In this document: piece by piece, positions 17,391 to 25,822 of the stretch | Numbering within the stretch: position 1 is the first letter of the stretch | Layout of the letters: every line of letters begins with the position of its first letter | Assembly (NCBI RefSeq): GCF_017640745.1 | Contig: NZ_JAEPQA010000021.1 | Span: forward strand, 1-64,000 | DNA: 64,000 nt | Source of the DNA: Nisaea sp. | GTDB lineage: Bacteria; Pseudomonadota; Alphaproteobacteria; Thalassobaculales; Thalassobaculaceae | Direction of reading: 5' to 3' | The notes under the pieces: model-generated | What the model saw: the letters and a program-made list of their open reading frames with translations, nothing else | Databases searched by the model: none | What the model was told of the DNA's origin: nothing | Program-made: the position numbers and the translations under genes

Positions 17391-17524
17391 ATCGCTTCCA
17401 TCCTTTGGTTTACTTGATGGTATAATTGCTGGCTTAGGTTGTCTATAATTTGATTAATTGATGCGTGGAGAGGTATAAAGGGTTTGGAAATAAGGGTACG
17501 CACGTCTCAATTGTCCAACCAACA

Positions 17525-17610
17525 CGTCATCCTGGGTTTTGCTCCGAAACCTTGGCTCTAATCCCGCGCTCATTCGGGACCAGTGGATCCAGACTCTCGT
17601 CAGTATGACG
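17525..17610. repeat. Dispersed palindromic repeat, degenerate copy 1
   Basis: The element begins CGTCATCCTGGG and ends GTCAGTATGACG, with GGGACCAGTGGATCC inside. It shares its ends and inner GGGACC/GGATCC words with the elements at 18317 and 28795, so I treat the three as one family of short inverted-repeat units. This copy is the most decayed and lies just beyond the right end of the AT-rich island. Confidence 0.55.
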
Positions 17611-17656
17611 CAGACAGGGCAGAGTGGCGGCTCCCTCAAACCCACCCGATCCCCGC

Positions 17657-18160
17657 TCACCTCCGCCCGATCCTCTCCATCACCGCCACCATCGCGATCC
17701 CGTAGAGCACATGCCCGACGAGCGCGACCCAGGTAATTCCGGTGAAGTTCAGGAAGAACGGCAGCCCCGCGATCCAGGTGATGCCGCCGATGGCGAAGAC
17801 CCAGAGCCCGAAGCCGTAGAGCGCGGAGGGCAGGAACCAGCCGCCGGGGCCGCCGGTCACCCGTTCCCAGGCCGGCCGGAAGATGTAGAGCCAGCCGACC
17901 GGATAGCCGATCAGCCCGACCAGGTAGAAATGCACGAAATAGCCGGCGAAATCGTTGTGCGGCAGGCCGAAGGCGCCGAGCAGGCTGCGCGCGAGGCCGT
18001 GCGGCGAGAGGTTGGCCCAGCCGAGCGCGGGGCTGATCAACTGGCCCCAGAGATCGAAGGCCGTCGTCGCGACGGCGCCGGCGACGAACATCAGGCCGAG
18101 CGTGGCGGCGTTTAGCGGCGGGACGGCGCGGGGGGCGGTCATGTCGTCTGTCTGGGCCAT
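17657..18160 (-). CDS. Small polytopic membrane protein, unknown function
   Basis: The product has 167 residues. The start is supported by GGAG eight bases upstream. Four to five hydrophobic segments are visible (LGLMFVAGAVATTAFDLWG near residue 21, YFVHFYLVGLIGYPVGW, a segment near 110, and ITWVALVGHVLYGIAMVAV at the end). A conserved-looking LIGYPVGWLYIFRPAWER stretch joins the middle helices. It resembles uncharacterised inner-membrane proteins of proteobacteria, but I cannot name the family. It is monocistronic, between two copies of the dispersed repeat. Confidence 0.65.
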   Translation of the reverse strand: MAQTDDMTAPRAVPPLNAATLGLMFVAGAVATTAFDLWGQLISPALGWANLSPHGLARSLLGAFGLPHNDFAGYFVHFYLVGLIGYPVGWLYIFRPAWERVTGGPGGWFLPSALYGFGLWVFAIGGITWIAGLPFFLNFTGITWVALVGHVLYGIAMVAVMERIGRR

Positions 18161-18316
18161 GGGGGCGTCTCCTTCGGCGGCGGCGCGTTACTGTGCGCCG
18201 GTCTTTTCTGACAGCTAGGCTGTTCGCGCAGGGCGCGCAATCGGTCGCCGCTCTCCGTCAAGCACTCGTGACCGCGCGTGACGGGGGCAGGGGCGCCATC
18301 CATCACCCGTGAGAAC

Positions 18317-18400
18317 CGTCATCCCGGACCCCGATCCGGGACCTTCCGGCATTTTGGGCCCGATGTTCGACAAGGTCCCGGCTCTGCGGCCGGGATGACG
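18317..18400. repeat. Dispersed palindromic repeat, copy 2 (best preserved)
   Basis: The element starts CGTCATCCCGGACCCCGATC and ends GGCCGGGATGACG. Its termini are inverted complements (CGTCATCCCGG against CCGGGATGACG). Inner words GGGACC and GGTCCCGG also pair. A transcript would fold into a long interrupted hairpin. Elements with this GTCATCCCGG terminus are common between genes in alphaproteobacteria. Confidence 0.75.
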
Positions 18401-18533
18401 ACGGAGGGGAAAGGAGGTCGCGCGGCCGGGCACTCGATCCGGCGCAACTATCCAGAACCCGTCACCCGCCCCGGAAAAACCCGCCGAAGAGTCGCATCCG
18501 GGGAAGCAACGGCGGCCGATCCCTGATTGCCTC

Positions 18534-18558
18534 GGGATATCACCAGCGTTGATATCCC
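18534..18558 (+). promoter_or_regulatory. Inverted repeat abutting the MFS start codon
   Basis: GGGATATC (18534-18541) and GATATCCC (18551-18558) are exact 8-bp complements with a 9-base spacer, and the ATG follows at 18559. No Shine-Dalgarno sequence is visible at the usual distance. The element could be an operator, or an RNA hairpin that controls initiation. Confidence 0.5.
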
Positions 18559-19803
18559 ATGTTCCAGAGATACATCCCCGAGCTTCTCCGCCACACGCCC
18601 CGGCCGGGCGCACGCGGCTTCGCCGTGCTTGCGGGCACCGAGGCGATCACCCGCGGCATGCTGATCTCGGTCTTCCCGATCGTGATGTACCGGGCCTACC
18701 AGGATTCGAGCCTCGTCTCCGGGATCTATTTCGTGGTCGGCCTCTTCTCCATGTGCTGGGGGCTGCTGGTGCCCTGGCTGGTGCGCTGGATCCCCCGGCG
18801 CTGGCTCTATACCGGCGGCGCGCTCTCCTATGTCGTCGGCGCCGCGCTGGTGATCTTCGGCGAGGGCGAGCTGGTGGCCGCCGCGCTGTGCTTCAACATG
18901 GCGGCGACGGTCACCGTCTTCGTCTGCTTCAACGCCTATGTGCTGGACTACGTCGCGAGCGCCGATCTCGGGCGCTGCGAGACCCTGCGCCTGTTCTACA
19001 GCGCCGCCTCATGGACCCTCGGTCCGGCGGGCGGGGTCTGGCTGCTGCATTTCTGGGAGCCGGCGCCCTTCCTCGTCGCGGGATCGGCGGCGCTGGCGCT
19101 GCTCGCGGTGTTCTGGTGGATGCGGCTCGGCAACGGCAAGCTGATCACAAGGGCGCGCGCGCCGACGCCGAACCCGCTCGCCTATCTCGGCCGGTTCTTC
19201 GCCCAGCCGCGGCTGGTCGCGGGCTGGCTTTTCGCCGTGTTCCGCTCCGCCGGCTGGTGGACCTATGTGGTCTATCTCCCGGTCTATGCGATCGAGAACG
19301 GGCTCGGCGAGCAGGTCGGAGGGATCGCGCTCTCGCTCAGCAACGCCATGCTGTTCGCCTCGCCGCTGATGCTGCGCTGGGTCGAGCGCCGGAGCGTGCG
19401 TTTCGGCGTCCGCACCGGCTTCCTCTCAGCCGGCATCGCCTTCGTCGCCGCCGGTGCAATGGGCGCGCTGCCCTGGGCGACCGTGCTGCTGCTCATGGCG
19501 GGCTCGGCCTTCCTGGTGCTGCTCGACATCTGCGGCGGGCTGCCCTTCCTGATGGCGGTGAAACCGTCCGAGCGCACCGACATGGCGGCGGTCTATTCCA
19601 GCTTCCGCGACGTCTCCGGCATCCTCTCGCCGGGCGTGGCCTGGCTGGTCCTGCTGGTGGCGCCGGTCTCCGGCATCTTCGCTGCGACCGGGCTCGGCCT
19701 GCTTGCCTCCTGGGCGCTCGCGGGCCGGCTCAACCCGCGCCTCGGCTGGCGCATGGCAGTGGCGGCCGAGCGGCGGAGGGCGGAGGGCGCCGCGGCGGAG
19801 TAG
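18559..19803 (+). CDS. Major facilitator superfamily transporter
   Basis: This 414-residue inner-membrane protein has about twelve hydrophobic helices. The loop after helix 2 reads VPWLVRWIPRRWLY, which fits the MFS G-x-x-x-D/R-R-x-G/R pattern only loosely. The second half includes RWVERRSVRFGVRTGFLSAG and KPSERTDMAAVYSSFRDVSG, where MFS proteins repeat the motif. The substrate cannot be inferred. The start codon has no clear ribosome-binding site and directly follows the 18534-18558 inverted repeat. The stop is 12 bp from the convergent SDR gene. Confidence 0.85.
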   Translation: MFQRYIPELLRHTPRPGARGFAVLAGTEAITRGMLISVFPIVMYRAYQDSSLVSGIYFVVGLFSMCWGLLVPWLVRWIPRRWLYTGGALSYVVGAALVIFGEGELVAAALCFNMAATVTVFVCFNAYVLDYVASADLGRCETLRLFYSAASWTLGPAGGVWLLHFWEPAPFLVAGSAALALLAVFWWMRLGNGKLITRARAPTPNPLAYLGRFFAQPRLVAGWLFAVFRSAGWWTYVVYLPVYAIENGLGEQVGGIALSLSNAMLFASPLMLRWVERRSVRFGVRTGFLSAGIAFVAAGAMGALPWATVLLLMAGSAFLVLLDICGGLPFLMAVKPSERTDMAAVYSSFRDVSGILSPGVAWLVLLVAPVSGIFAATGLGLLASWALAGRLNPRLGWRMAVAAERRRAEGAAAE

Positions 19804-19815
19804 GGGCCGGCACGC

Positions 19816-20610
19816 CTAGCCGATATTCGCCGTCAGACCTCCGTCCACCGGCAGACAGATTCCGGTGATGTAACCCGCCTCGTCGGAGGCGAGGAAAAGC
19901 GCCGCGTTGGCGACATCCCACGCGGTTCCCGTGCGCCCTGCGAGCGGCACGTCGGCCTTGCGTTCGGCGCGGATCACCTCGCGGCTTTTGCCGGTCTCCT
20001 GCGCCCGCCGTTCGATCGCCATCGGCGTGTCGACAAGGCCCGGCAGGATCGCGTTGGCGCGAATGCCATATGGGGCGTTCTCCATCGCCAGATGATGCGT
20101 CAGCGTGTTCACCGCGCCCTTGGAGGTCTTGTAGGCGACGGTACCGCGGGCGGCGAGGGAGGAGGTGGAGGAGATGTTGAGGATCACGCCCGACTGCTGT
20201 TCCCGCATCACCGGGAGCACGTGCTTGGCGGTCAGGAACATGCCCTTCAGGTTCATCGCCATCAGTTCGTCCCACATGCCGGCATCCATCTCCGGCGTCG
20301 GCCGGTCGCCGCGCGAGCGGCCGACATTGTTGTGCAGGATGTCGATCCGTCCGAAACGGGCCTTGCAGGTCTCCGCGATGCGGCGGCACTCCTCCTCGCT
20401 TGTGATGTCGGCTTTCAGCACCTCGGTCTCGGCGCCCGACTCGCGGCAGAGCGACTCGGTCTCCCGCGCCCACTCCTCGTTGGCGTCGACAAGCAGGAGC
20501 TTGGCGCCCTCCTCGGCGAAGCGGAGCGCCACCGCGCGCCCGTTCCCGGTGGTCTCGCCCGGCTGCTGCCCGGCGCCGACGATGATCGCGACCTTGTCCT
20601 TCAAACGCAT
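19816..20610 (-). CDS. SDR-family oxidoreductase
   Basis: This 264-residue classical short-chain dehydrogenase starts at MRLKDKVAIIVG, one base after the stop of the DapA-like gene. The Rossmann loop reads GAGQQPGETTGNGRAVA, longer than the usual TGxxxGxG loop. Then come NNVG, ISSTSS with the catalytic serine, and YKTSK with the catalytic Tyr and Lys. The terminal GGLTANIG matches the SDR C-terminus. It is cytoplasmic and NAD(P)-dependent, with unknown substrate. Pairing with an aldolase/dehydratase of the DapA family suggests a sugar-acid or hydroxy-acid catabolic step, which is an inference. Confidence 0.85.
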   Translation of the reverse strand: MRLKDKVAIIVGAGQQPGETTGNGRAVALRFAEEGAKLLLVDANEEWARETESLCRESGAETEVLKADITSEEECRRIAETCKARFGRIDILHNNVGRSRGDRPTPEMDAGMWDELMAMNLKGMFLTAKHVLPVMREQQSGVILNISSTSSLAARGTVAYKTSKGAVNTLTHHLAMENAPYGIRANAILPGLVDTPMAIERRAQETGKSREVIRAERKADVPLAGRTGTAWDVANAALFLASDEAGYITGICLPVDGGLTANIG

Positions 20611-20611
20611 G

Positions 20612-21532
20612 TCATTTCCCCCAGCGCAGCGCCAGCGGATCCGCTTCGCGCGCAAGTTCGAGCAATTGCGCCCGCGTCTCCGGATGCAGCGGTCGGATCG
20701 GGTGTCGGACATGCTCGGAGGCGATCACGCCGCCTTCCTTCATGACCGCCTTGCTGGAGCGCCAGCCGCATTGCCGGTTCTCGAAATTGATCAGCGGCAG
20801 CAGGCGCTCATAGACCCGCTTCGCCTCGGCCCGGTCGCCCGCGAGATGCGCCGCGATGGCAGGACGGATCAGGTCCGGGATCATCGCCGAGGTCATCGAG
20901 CCGGTGGCGCCGGCATCGAGGTCGGCGAGCAGGGTGATCGCCTCCTCGCCGTCGAACGGCCCCTCGATGGCGTCGCCGCCCGCTTCCAGCAGCGCGCGCA
21001 GCTTGGCCGCCGCCTGCGGCACCTCGATCTTGAACAGTTTCACCTGTTCGATCTCGCGCGCCATCCGGACCAGGAACGGCACGGAAAGGGCGACGCCGGA
21101 GAGCGGGGCGTCCTGCACCATGATCGGGATTCCGCCGGCTTTGCCCGCGCGCGCGAAATGCTCGAACATCGCTTCCTCGTCGGCCTTCAGCGCGGCGCCG
21201 TGATAGGGCGGCATCATCATCACCATGGCCGCGCCCATCGCCGCCGCCTCGCGCGCCCGCGCCTCGACGATGCCGGTGGAGAAATGGGAAATCGTCACGA
21301 TCACCGGCACGCGTCCCGCCGTGTGCTCGAGGCAGAGTTTCGTCAGCTCCGCGCGTTCGGCGTCGCTCAGCAGGAACTGCTCGGAGAAGTTGGCGAGGAT
21401 GCAGATCCCGTCCACGCCCTGGTCGACCATGCAGTCGATCACCCGCTTCATGCTCTCGAAATCGACGGAACCGTCATCGGTGAACGGCGTCGGCGCGACC
21501 GGCCAGATGCCGGAATAGGGTTTCGTGGTCAT
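20612..21532 (-). CDS. Dihydrodipicolinate synthase/N-acetylneuraminate lyase-family protein
   Basis: This 306-residue TIM-barrel protein starts at MTTKPYSGIWPVAPTPF. The likely Schiff-base lysine is Lys168 in LFKIEVPQA, and the tyrosine of the catalytic triad is Tyr110 in MMMPPYHGA. The DapA hallmark NvPgRt is replaced by DAPLSGV, so true DapA function is unlikely. This pattern suits aldolases or dehydratases acting on 2-keto-3-deoxy sugar acids or related compounds. It forms an operon with the SDR gene downstream. Confidence 0.8.
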   Translation of the reverse strand: MTTKPYSGIWPVAPTPFTDDGSVDFESMKRVIDCMVDQGVDGICILANFSEQFLLSDAERAELTKLCLEHTAGRVPVIVTISHFSTGIVEARAREAAAMGAAMVMMMPPYHGAALKADEEAMFEHFARAGKAGGIPIMVQDAPLSGVALSVPFLVRMAREIEQVKLFKIEVPQAAAKLRALLEAGGDAIEGPFDGEEAITLLADLDAGATGSMTSAMIPDLIRPAIAAHLAGDRAEAKRVYERLLPLINFENRQCGWRSSKAVMKEGGVIASEHVRHPIRPLHPETRAQLLELAREADPLALRWGK

Positions 21533-21652
21533 GATCTGCGTTTGCTCCCCGGTTATTCGTTGCGGCCACGATAGCCGATCCGAGGGCGCTTGAAACGGCA
21601 TTGCGCTGCCTTAGTCTCTCCTTTCCGTTCCACGGAAACCCGGAGCCGCCCT

Positions 21653-22249
21653 GTGCCGTCCCGCCGTACAGCCCTCGGACTTCTGACCGCTGCGGCCCTG
21701 TTTCCCCTGACTGCCCGGAGACCCGCCATGGCCGCGACCTTTCCCGTGATCGACGATCTCTCCCGTCCCCATCCCGAAGCCGCGACCGGGGCCGCATGGG
21801 AACTGGTTTCGGACCGGGTGATGGGGGGGGTCTCCGGCGGAACCATGGCCCGCGCGGAAGTCGGGGGACGCAAGGCGCTCCGGATGCGCGGCGAGGTCAG
21901 TCTTGAGAACAATGGCGGGTTTCTGCAGATCGCACTCGACCTCGCGCCGGGCGGCGAGAGCATTGACGCGCGCGGCTGGCGCGGGATCGAGCTCGAGGTC
22001 CTCGGCAACGGCGAGGAATACAACCTGCACCTTCGGACCGACGACGTCGCGCGCCCCTGGCAATCCTACAGGCAAAGCTTCGTCGCCGACCCGGTCTGGA
22101 AGAGCGTGCGTCTGGATTTTGCGGATTTCACCCCGCACAGGCTGGAGGCGCCCCTCAACCTGAAGAAATTGCGGCGCATCGGCCTCGTCGCGATTGGCCG
22201 GGCCTTCACGGCGGATCTGGCCGTGGCCGGGGTCCGGTTCTATGCCTGA
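21653..22249 (+). CDS. CIA30-family protein with Tat-like signal
   Basis: The product has 198 residues from a GTG at 21653, chosen because GGAG lies seven bases upstream and the twin-arginine signal (PSRRTALGLLTAAALFPL) then sits at the very N-terminus. The mature part is the CIA30/NADH:ubiquinone oxidoreductase intermediate-associated jelly-roll: WELVSDRVMGGVSGGT, GFLQIALDL, and the strand NLHLRTDDVARPWQSYRQSF. In mitochondria CIA30 helps assemble complex I. Bacterial periplasmic versions are of unknown role and may bind carbohydrate. It converges with the copper operon. Confidence 0.8.
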   Translation: MPSRRTALGLLTAAALFPLTARRPAMAATFPVIDDLSRPHPEAATGAAWELVSDRVMGGVSGGTMARAEVGGRKALRMRGEVSLENNGGFLQIALDLAPGGESIDARGWRGIELEVLGNGEEYNLHLRTDDVARPWQSYRQSFVADPVWKSVRLDFADFTPHRLEAPLNLKKLRRIGLVAIGRAFTADLAVAGVRFYA

Positions 22250-22276
22250 GCATGTCGCCGTCTCCCGGCCGCAGCG

Positions 22277-22978
22277 TTAGAACATCAGCCTCATGCCGAC
22301 GACGAAGGAAACGACGTCGTCATCTTCGCCCTCGGACCGGACCAGCCGGCCGCTCTCTCCGAGGGTCCGTTCCCAGTGCACGCCGATATAGGGCGCCACC
22401 GCCCGGTCGAGCAGGTCGTAGCTCAGGCGTCCGCCGAGCTCGAGCTTCGGCCCGAAGGCGGCCCGCCCCGTCGCCTCGTCGTCGGCAAGCGGGATGTCGA
22501 GTTCGATGCTGGGTGTGAAGATGATCCGGTTGGTGATCAGCCCCTCATATTCGACCTCGAAGCGGGCCGCCGGGTACTCCGAGAGATAGAGGTCGGCATC
22601 CACCTCGAACCACTGCTTGGCCAGACCGTGCAGGCCGAGCACGCCATAGGTCCGGCGCGGTCCTTCGTCCGGACTGTCGTAGCGCACGCCGGCAACGGCA
22701 TCGAAGAAGTCGGAGACCGGAACCTGCAGGCGCAGCTGGTTCTCCAGCGTCTCGAACTTGTCGGGCGAGGCGGCGTATTCCGCCTCGCTGCGCAGGACGA
22801 ATTTGAACTCGTCCCTGCCGACGAAGGCGTCGGCGTCCCAGGCATAGGCTTCCGAGCCTTCCCCGCTGCGCCATTCCAGTTGTTCGGCCTGGATCCCCCA
22901 GAGCCACTGCTCAGCCGAAGCGGGAGCAGCGAAAAGCGCTGCCGAAAGGGCGGAAAGTAGTGCGAATGACTTCCGCAT
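22277..22978 (-). CDS. copB: Copper resistance outer-membrane protein CopB
   Basis: This 233-residue protein has a clear signal peptide (cleavage after APASA) and a body of alternating strands, as in the beta-barrel of CopB/PcoB. Examples are FKFVLRSEAEY, QLRLQVPVSDFFDAVAGVRYD, WFEVDADLYLS, PYIGVHWERTLG, and the terminal FVVGMRLMF with a final phenylalanine. The Met/His-rich N-terminal region found in many CopB proteins is missing; in this operon the Met-rich stretch is inside CopA. It begins 3 bp after copA and is the last gene of the copper operon. Confidence 0.88.
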   Translation of the reverse strand: MRKSFALLSALSAALFAAPASAEQWLWGIQAEQLEWRSGEGSEAYAWDADAFVGRDEFKFVLRSEAEYAASPDKFETLENQLRLQVPVSDFFDAVAGVRYDSPDEGPRRTYGVLGLHGLAKQWFEVDADLYLSEYPAARFEVEYEGLITNRIIFTPSIELDIPLADDEATGRAAFGPKLELGGRLSYDLLDRAVAPYIGVHWERTLGESGRLVRSEGEDDDVVSFVVGMRLMF

Positions 22979-22981
22979 CCC

Positions 22982-24805
22982 TCAGCCCTCCGTCTTCTTC
23001 GACGGGAGCGCCGCGGCCTTGCCTTTCGGACCGCCCTCGACAATGACCTTGCGGAACATGCCGCTGTCCGCGTGGTAGGAGAGGTGGCAGTGGAAGGCCC
23101 ATTCACCCGGTGCGTCGACTTCCGTCTCCATGTAGACGGTGGTGCCCGGCGCCACGCTGACCACGTGCTTGACCGGGTTCCACTTGCCCTTGCCGGTATC
23201 GAGGATCGACCACATGCCATGCAGGTGCATCGGGTGGGTCATCATCGTCTCGTTGACGAACTTGAAGCGCACCCGTTCGCCGTAGGTCAGCCGGATCGGC
23301 TCTGCATCGGCGTATTTGATGCCGTTGATAGACCAGATATAGCGCTCCATGTTGCCGGTCAGACGCAGTTCGATCTCGCGCGTGGCCTCGCGGTGCTCAT
23401 AGAGCGGTCTCTGGGCGCGGAGGTCGTTGTAGGAGAGGAATTTGCCGCCGTTTGCGGCCGTCGGCGTCAGGCCGCTGCCCGGGGCATAGAAAGGGTCGCC
23501 GCCGGCCATCATCCCGTGCGCGCTGTGATCCATCTGCCCCTGGCCCGCGCTGCCGTGGTTCATTCCCTGCATCACGGTGCCGTCGGGCATCGTGTGCGAT
23601 CCGGACATCTGGCCGCCGCCATGGTTCATGCCCTGCATCACCGTGCCGTCGGGCATCGTGTGGCTCATGCCGGACATGGTGCTGCCGTCGGGCATGGTGT
23701 GGCTCATGCCGCCATGCCCCATGCTGCCGTGATCCATGCCTTCGTGCGCCATGCCCATGTCGGCCATGGTGAGGCGCGGCGGCTGGCGCAGCTCGGGAAC
23801 CTCCGCCGCCATGCCTTCTGCGGTCGCCAGCGTGCCGCGGACGGAGGCGGTGCGGGCCATCGACTCGGCGAAGATCGCGTAGGCTTGGTCCTCCTTCGGC
23901 TGCACGATGACGTCGTAGGTCTCGGCAACGGCGATGCGGAACTCGTCGACCGGAACCGGCAGGACATTGTTCCCGTCCGCCTGCACGACCGTCATCTTCA
24001 GGCCCGGGATGCGGATGTCGAAATAGGTCATTGCTGAGGAATTGATGAAGCGGAGCCGGATGCGTTCGCCCGGCGTGAACAGCCCGGTCCAGTTCTGCGC
24101 CGTGCTCTTGCCGTTGATCAGCGGGGTGAAGCCCTGCAGATCCTCGATATCGGTCGGCATCATCCGCATATCGCCCCAGTCCGCCCGGTCCGCAAGTGCG
24201 GCGTCGAAGCCCTGCTCGCGGCTGTCCTTCAGGAAGTCGAACAGGGTGCGCTGCTGCCGGTTGTAATAGTCCGGCATCATCTTGAGATTGCGCAGGATCC
24301 GATTGCCGGAATGCGGATGCGCATCGGTCAGCTGGATCACGTATTCGCGGTCGTAGCGGAACGGTTCCCGCTTCTCGGGCTCGATGATGATAGCGCCGTA
24401 GGCCCCGTCCGGTTCCTGGAAGCCGGTATGGCTGTGGAACCAGTAGGTGCCGCTCTGCACGATCGGGAAGCGGTAGGTGAAGGTCTCACCAGGCGCGATC
24501 CCGTCATAGCTGATCCCCGGAACCCCGTCCTGCTGGTAGGGCAGGATCAGGCCATGCCAGTGGATCGAGGTCGGCTCGGAGAGGTTGTTCGTCACATTGA
24601 TGGTGACGTCCTCGCCTTCCTTGAAGCGCAGGACCGGTCCGGGCGAGGTGCCGTTATACCCGATCCCGGAGCGCGTGAAGCTTCCGGTATCGACGGTGAC
24701 CCGGTCGACGGTGAGATTATATTCGCCGGCCATGGCGGCGCCGGAAAGCGCGGCCGCCAGACCGGCACCGAGCAGGGACGCCCGGCGCAACAGTCCAAAG
24801 GACAT
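22982..24805 (-). CDS. copA: CopA-type multicopper oxidase for copper resistance
   Basis: This 607-residue periplasmic oxidase probably oxidises Cu(I) to the less toxic Cu(II). The N-terminus has an RR-containing Tat-like signal (LLRRASLLGAGLAAAL). Copper ligands are visible in order: HWHGLILPY, YWFHSHTGFQEPDG, HPMHLHGMW, and the type-1 block FHCHLSYHADSGM. Between cupredoxin domains 2 and 3 (about residues 355-430) is a Met/His/Gly-rich insert with three HTMPDG units that should bind extra copper. It follows the cupredoxin gene by 33 bp and precedes copB by 3 bp. Confidence 0.93.
   Translation of the reverse strand: MSFGLLRRASLLGAGLAAALSGAAMAGEYNLTVDRVTVDTGSFTRSGIGYNGTSPGPVLRFKEGEDVTINVTNNLSEPTSIHWHGLILPYQQDGVPGISYDGIAPGETFTYRFPIVQSGTYWFHSHTGFQEPDGAYGAIIIEPEKREPFRYDREYVIQLTDAHPHSGNRILRNLKMMPDYYNRQQRTLFDFLKDSREQGFDAALADRADWGDMRMMPTDIEDLQGFTPLINGKSTAQNWTGLFTPGERIRLRFINSSAMTYFDIRIPGLKMTVVQADGNNVLPVPVDEFRIAVAETYDVIVQPKEDQAYAIFAESMARTASVRGTLATAEGMAAEVPELRQPPRLTMADMGMAHEGMDHGSMGHGGMSHTMPDGSTMSGMSHTMPDGTVMQGMNHGGGQMSGSHTMPDGTVMQGMNHGSAGQGQMDHSAHGMMAGGDPFYAPGSGLTPTAANGGKFLSYNDLRAQRPLYEHREATREIELRLTGNMERYIWSINGIKYADAEPIRLTYGERVRFKFVNETMMTHPMHLHGMWSILDTGKGKWNPVKHVVSVAPGTTVYMETEVDAPGEWAFHCHLSYHADSGMFRKVIVEGGPKGKAAALPSKKTEG
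23508..23752 (-). repeat. Met/His-rich tandem repeat inside copA
   Basis: The encoded insert repeats the unit H-T-M-P-D-G-[S/T]-[T/V]-M-[S/Q]-G-M-[S/N]-H three times and is flanked by GMDHGSMGHGGM and GQMDHSAHGMM. At DNA level the words GCCGTCGGGCAT and GGTTCATGCCCTGCATCAC recur, so the array probably grew by in-frame slippage. Such M-x-x-M and H-x-M clusters bind Cu(I). Confidence 0.85.
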
Positions 24806-24838
24806 TGCTGTACTCCTTGAGAAATACGGTACCGGGGA

Positions 24839-25399
24839 TCAGTGGCTCAGCTTGACCGTGCCGTGCATGCCGGTCTCGTAGTGGCCGGGCACGTTGCAGG
24901 CGAACTCGAGATCGGCATGTTTCGGAAAGGTCCAGATGATCTCGCCGGTCTTGCCGGGCTCGAGCAGGACGCTGTTCGGCTCGTCGTGCATGCCGTGGCC
25001 CATGGAGGCCTGCATTGCCTTCGCCGCTTCATGATTGATGCGGTCCGGCTCCAGGACCCCGTGCTCGACCATCATCATCATCTCAGGACGGTGCGCCTCG
25101 TGCATCGCGGCGGTTGCGATATTGAACTCGTGCACGAACTCGCCGGCATTCTTGACCACGAAACGGATCGTCTCGCCTTCCTTGATGTCGAGGGATTCGG
25201 GCTCGTAATAATTGTCGTACATGGTGATCTCGATGGTGCGGGACACCTTCGCGGGGTCGCCCGGCTGACCGATCTTCATATCGTGCATCATTCCGTGCCC
25301 GCCGGAATGCGAGCCGGCTGCGAGGGCTGCGCCGGAGGAGATAATGGCAACGGAGAGGGTGGCGCCGAAGACGGCGCTCAGTGCTTTGGAACGGGACAT
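24839..25399 (-). CDS. Periplasmic cupredoxin-domain copper protein
   Basis: The product has 186 residues from the ATG at 25399. It has a signal peptide ending near ALAAG, then a His/Met-rich stretch (SHSGGHGMMHDMKIG) and a plastocyanin-like domain. The probable type-1 copper ligands are the histidine in EFVHEFN, then Cys and His in FACNVPGHYETGM, followed by the methionine. A second Met cluster (EMMMMVEHG) and MQASMGHGMHD lie between. It probably carries copper or electrons with CopA. It is the second gene of the copper operon. Confidence 0.85.
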   Translation of the reverse strand: MSRSKALSAVFGATLSVAIISSGAALAAGSHSGGHGMMHDMKIGQPGDPAKVSRTIEITMYDNYYEPESLDIKEGETIRFVVKNAGEFVHEFNIATAAMHEAHRPEMMMMVEHGVLEPDRINHEAAKAMQASMGHGMHDEPNSVLLEPGKTGEIIWTFPKHADLEFACNVPGHYETGMHGTVKLSH

Positions 25400-25475
25400 G
25401 AGTCTTTCCTTCACGATTTGACGAAACTTCTGGATGAAGCCCGTAGGTGGGCTTCGGAAAACGAATGAAGTCGCG

Positions 25476-25808
25476 TCAGCCTCGTGGAGGCGGCGTGTCG
25501 GCGGCGGGCGGGTTGCCCTGGAGCTGGAGGTCCTGGATATGGAACCGCCAGCGGCCGGCATAGTCCGCCGGAAGATAGGGCTGGTAATCCGCCAGATCGA
25601 TGGCGCCGAGACAGTGGGGCGTGATCATGTGGGGGCAGGCCGCCGGCAAGCAGTCGGACGGGTCAGCATCCCCAAATGCCACGGCCGAGTCTCCTGAAAC
25701 GGCAGAATGCATCGCCGGGCCGCTCCCGCTTCCGGGCATTACATGCCCGAACGACGGTGCCGCGGTGATCAGAAGGATCGCGAATGCGAGTAATGCCGAG
25801 CGCCACAT
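25476..25808 (-). CDS. Small secreted protein of the copper operon
   Basis: This 110-residue protein has an N-terminal signal peptide (MWRSALLAFAILLITAAPSFG). The mature part has three cysteines and several His/Met residues (DCLPAACPHMITPHC), which could bind metal. I do not recognise the family. It is the first gene behind the CueR-like promoter. The -10 element lies so close to the ATG that the message would be almost leaderless, or the true start is further in. The next gene begins 76 bp later. Confidence 0.6.
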   Translation of the reverse strand: MWRSALLAFAILLITAAPSFGHVMPGSGSGPAMHSAVSGDSAVAFGDADPSDCLPAACPHMITPHCLGAIDLADYQPYLPADYAGRWRFHIQDLQLQGNPPAADTPPPRG

Positions 25809-25822
25809 GACGCCTTATGCGG

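Larger units (their letters stand above)
18161..18558. other. Intergenic region with a repeat element and a start-proximal inverted repeat
   Basis: This 398-bp region separates divergent genes. It holds the palindromic repeat at 18317-18400 and an inverted repeat at 18534-18558 that ends at the MFS start codon. I see no gene in it. Confidence 0.5.

Noticed and set aside
20612-21532. True dihydrodipicolinate synthase (dapA)
   Set aside because: The substrate-binding region that is N-V-P-G-R in DapA reads D-A-P-L-S here, and the partner gene is an SDR, so another aldolase or dehydratase is more likely.
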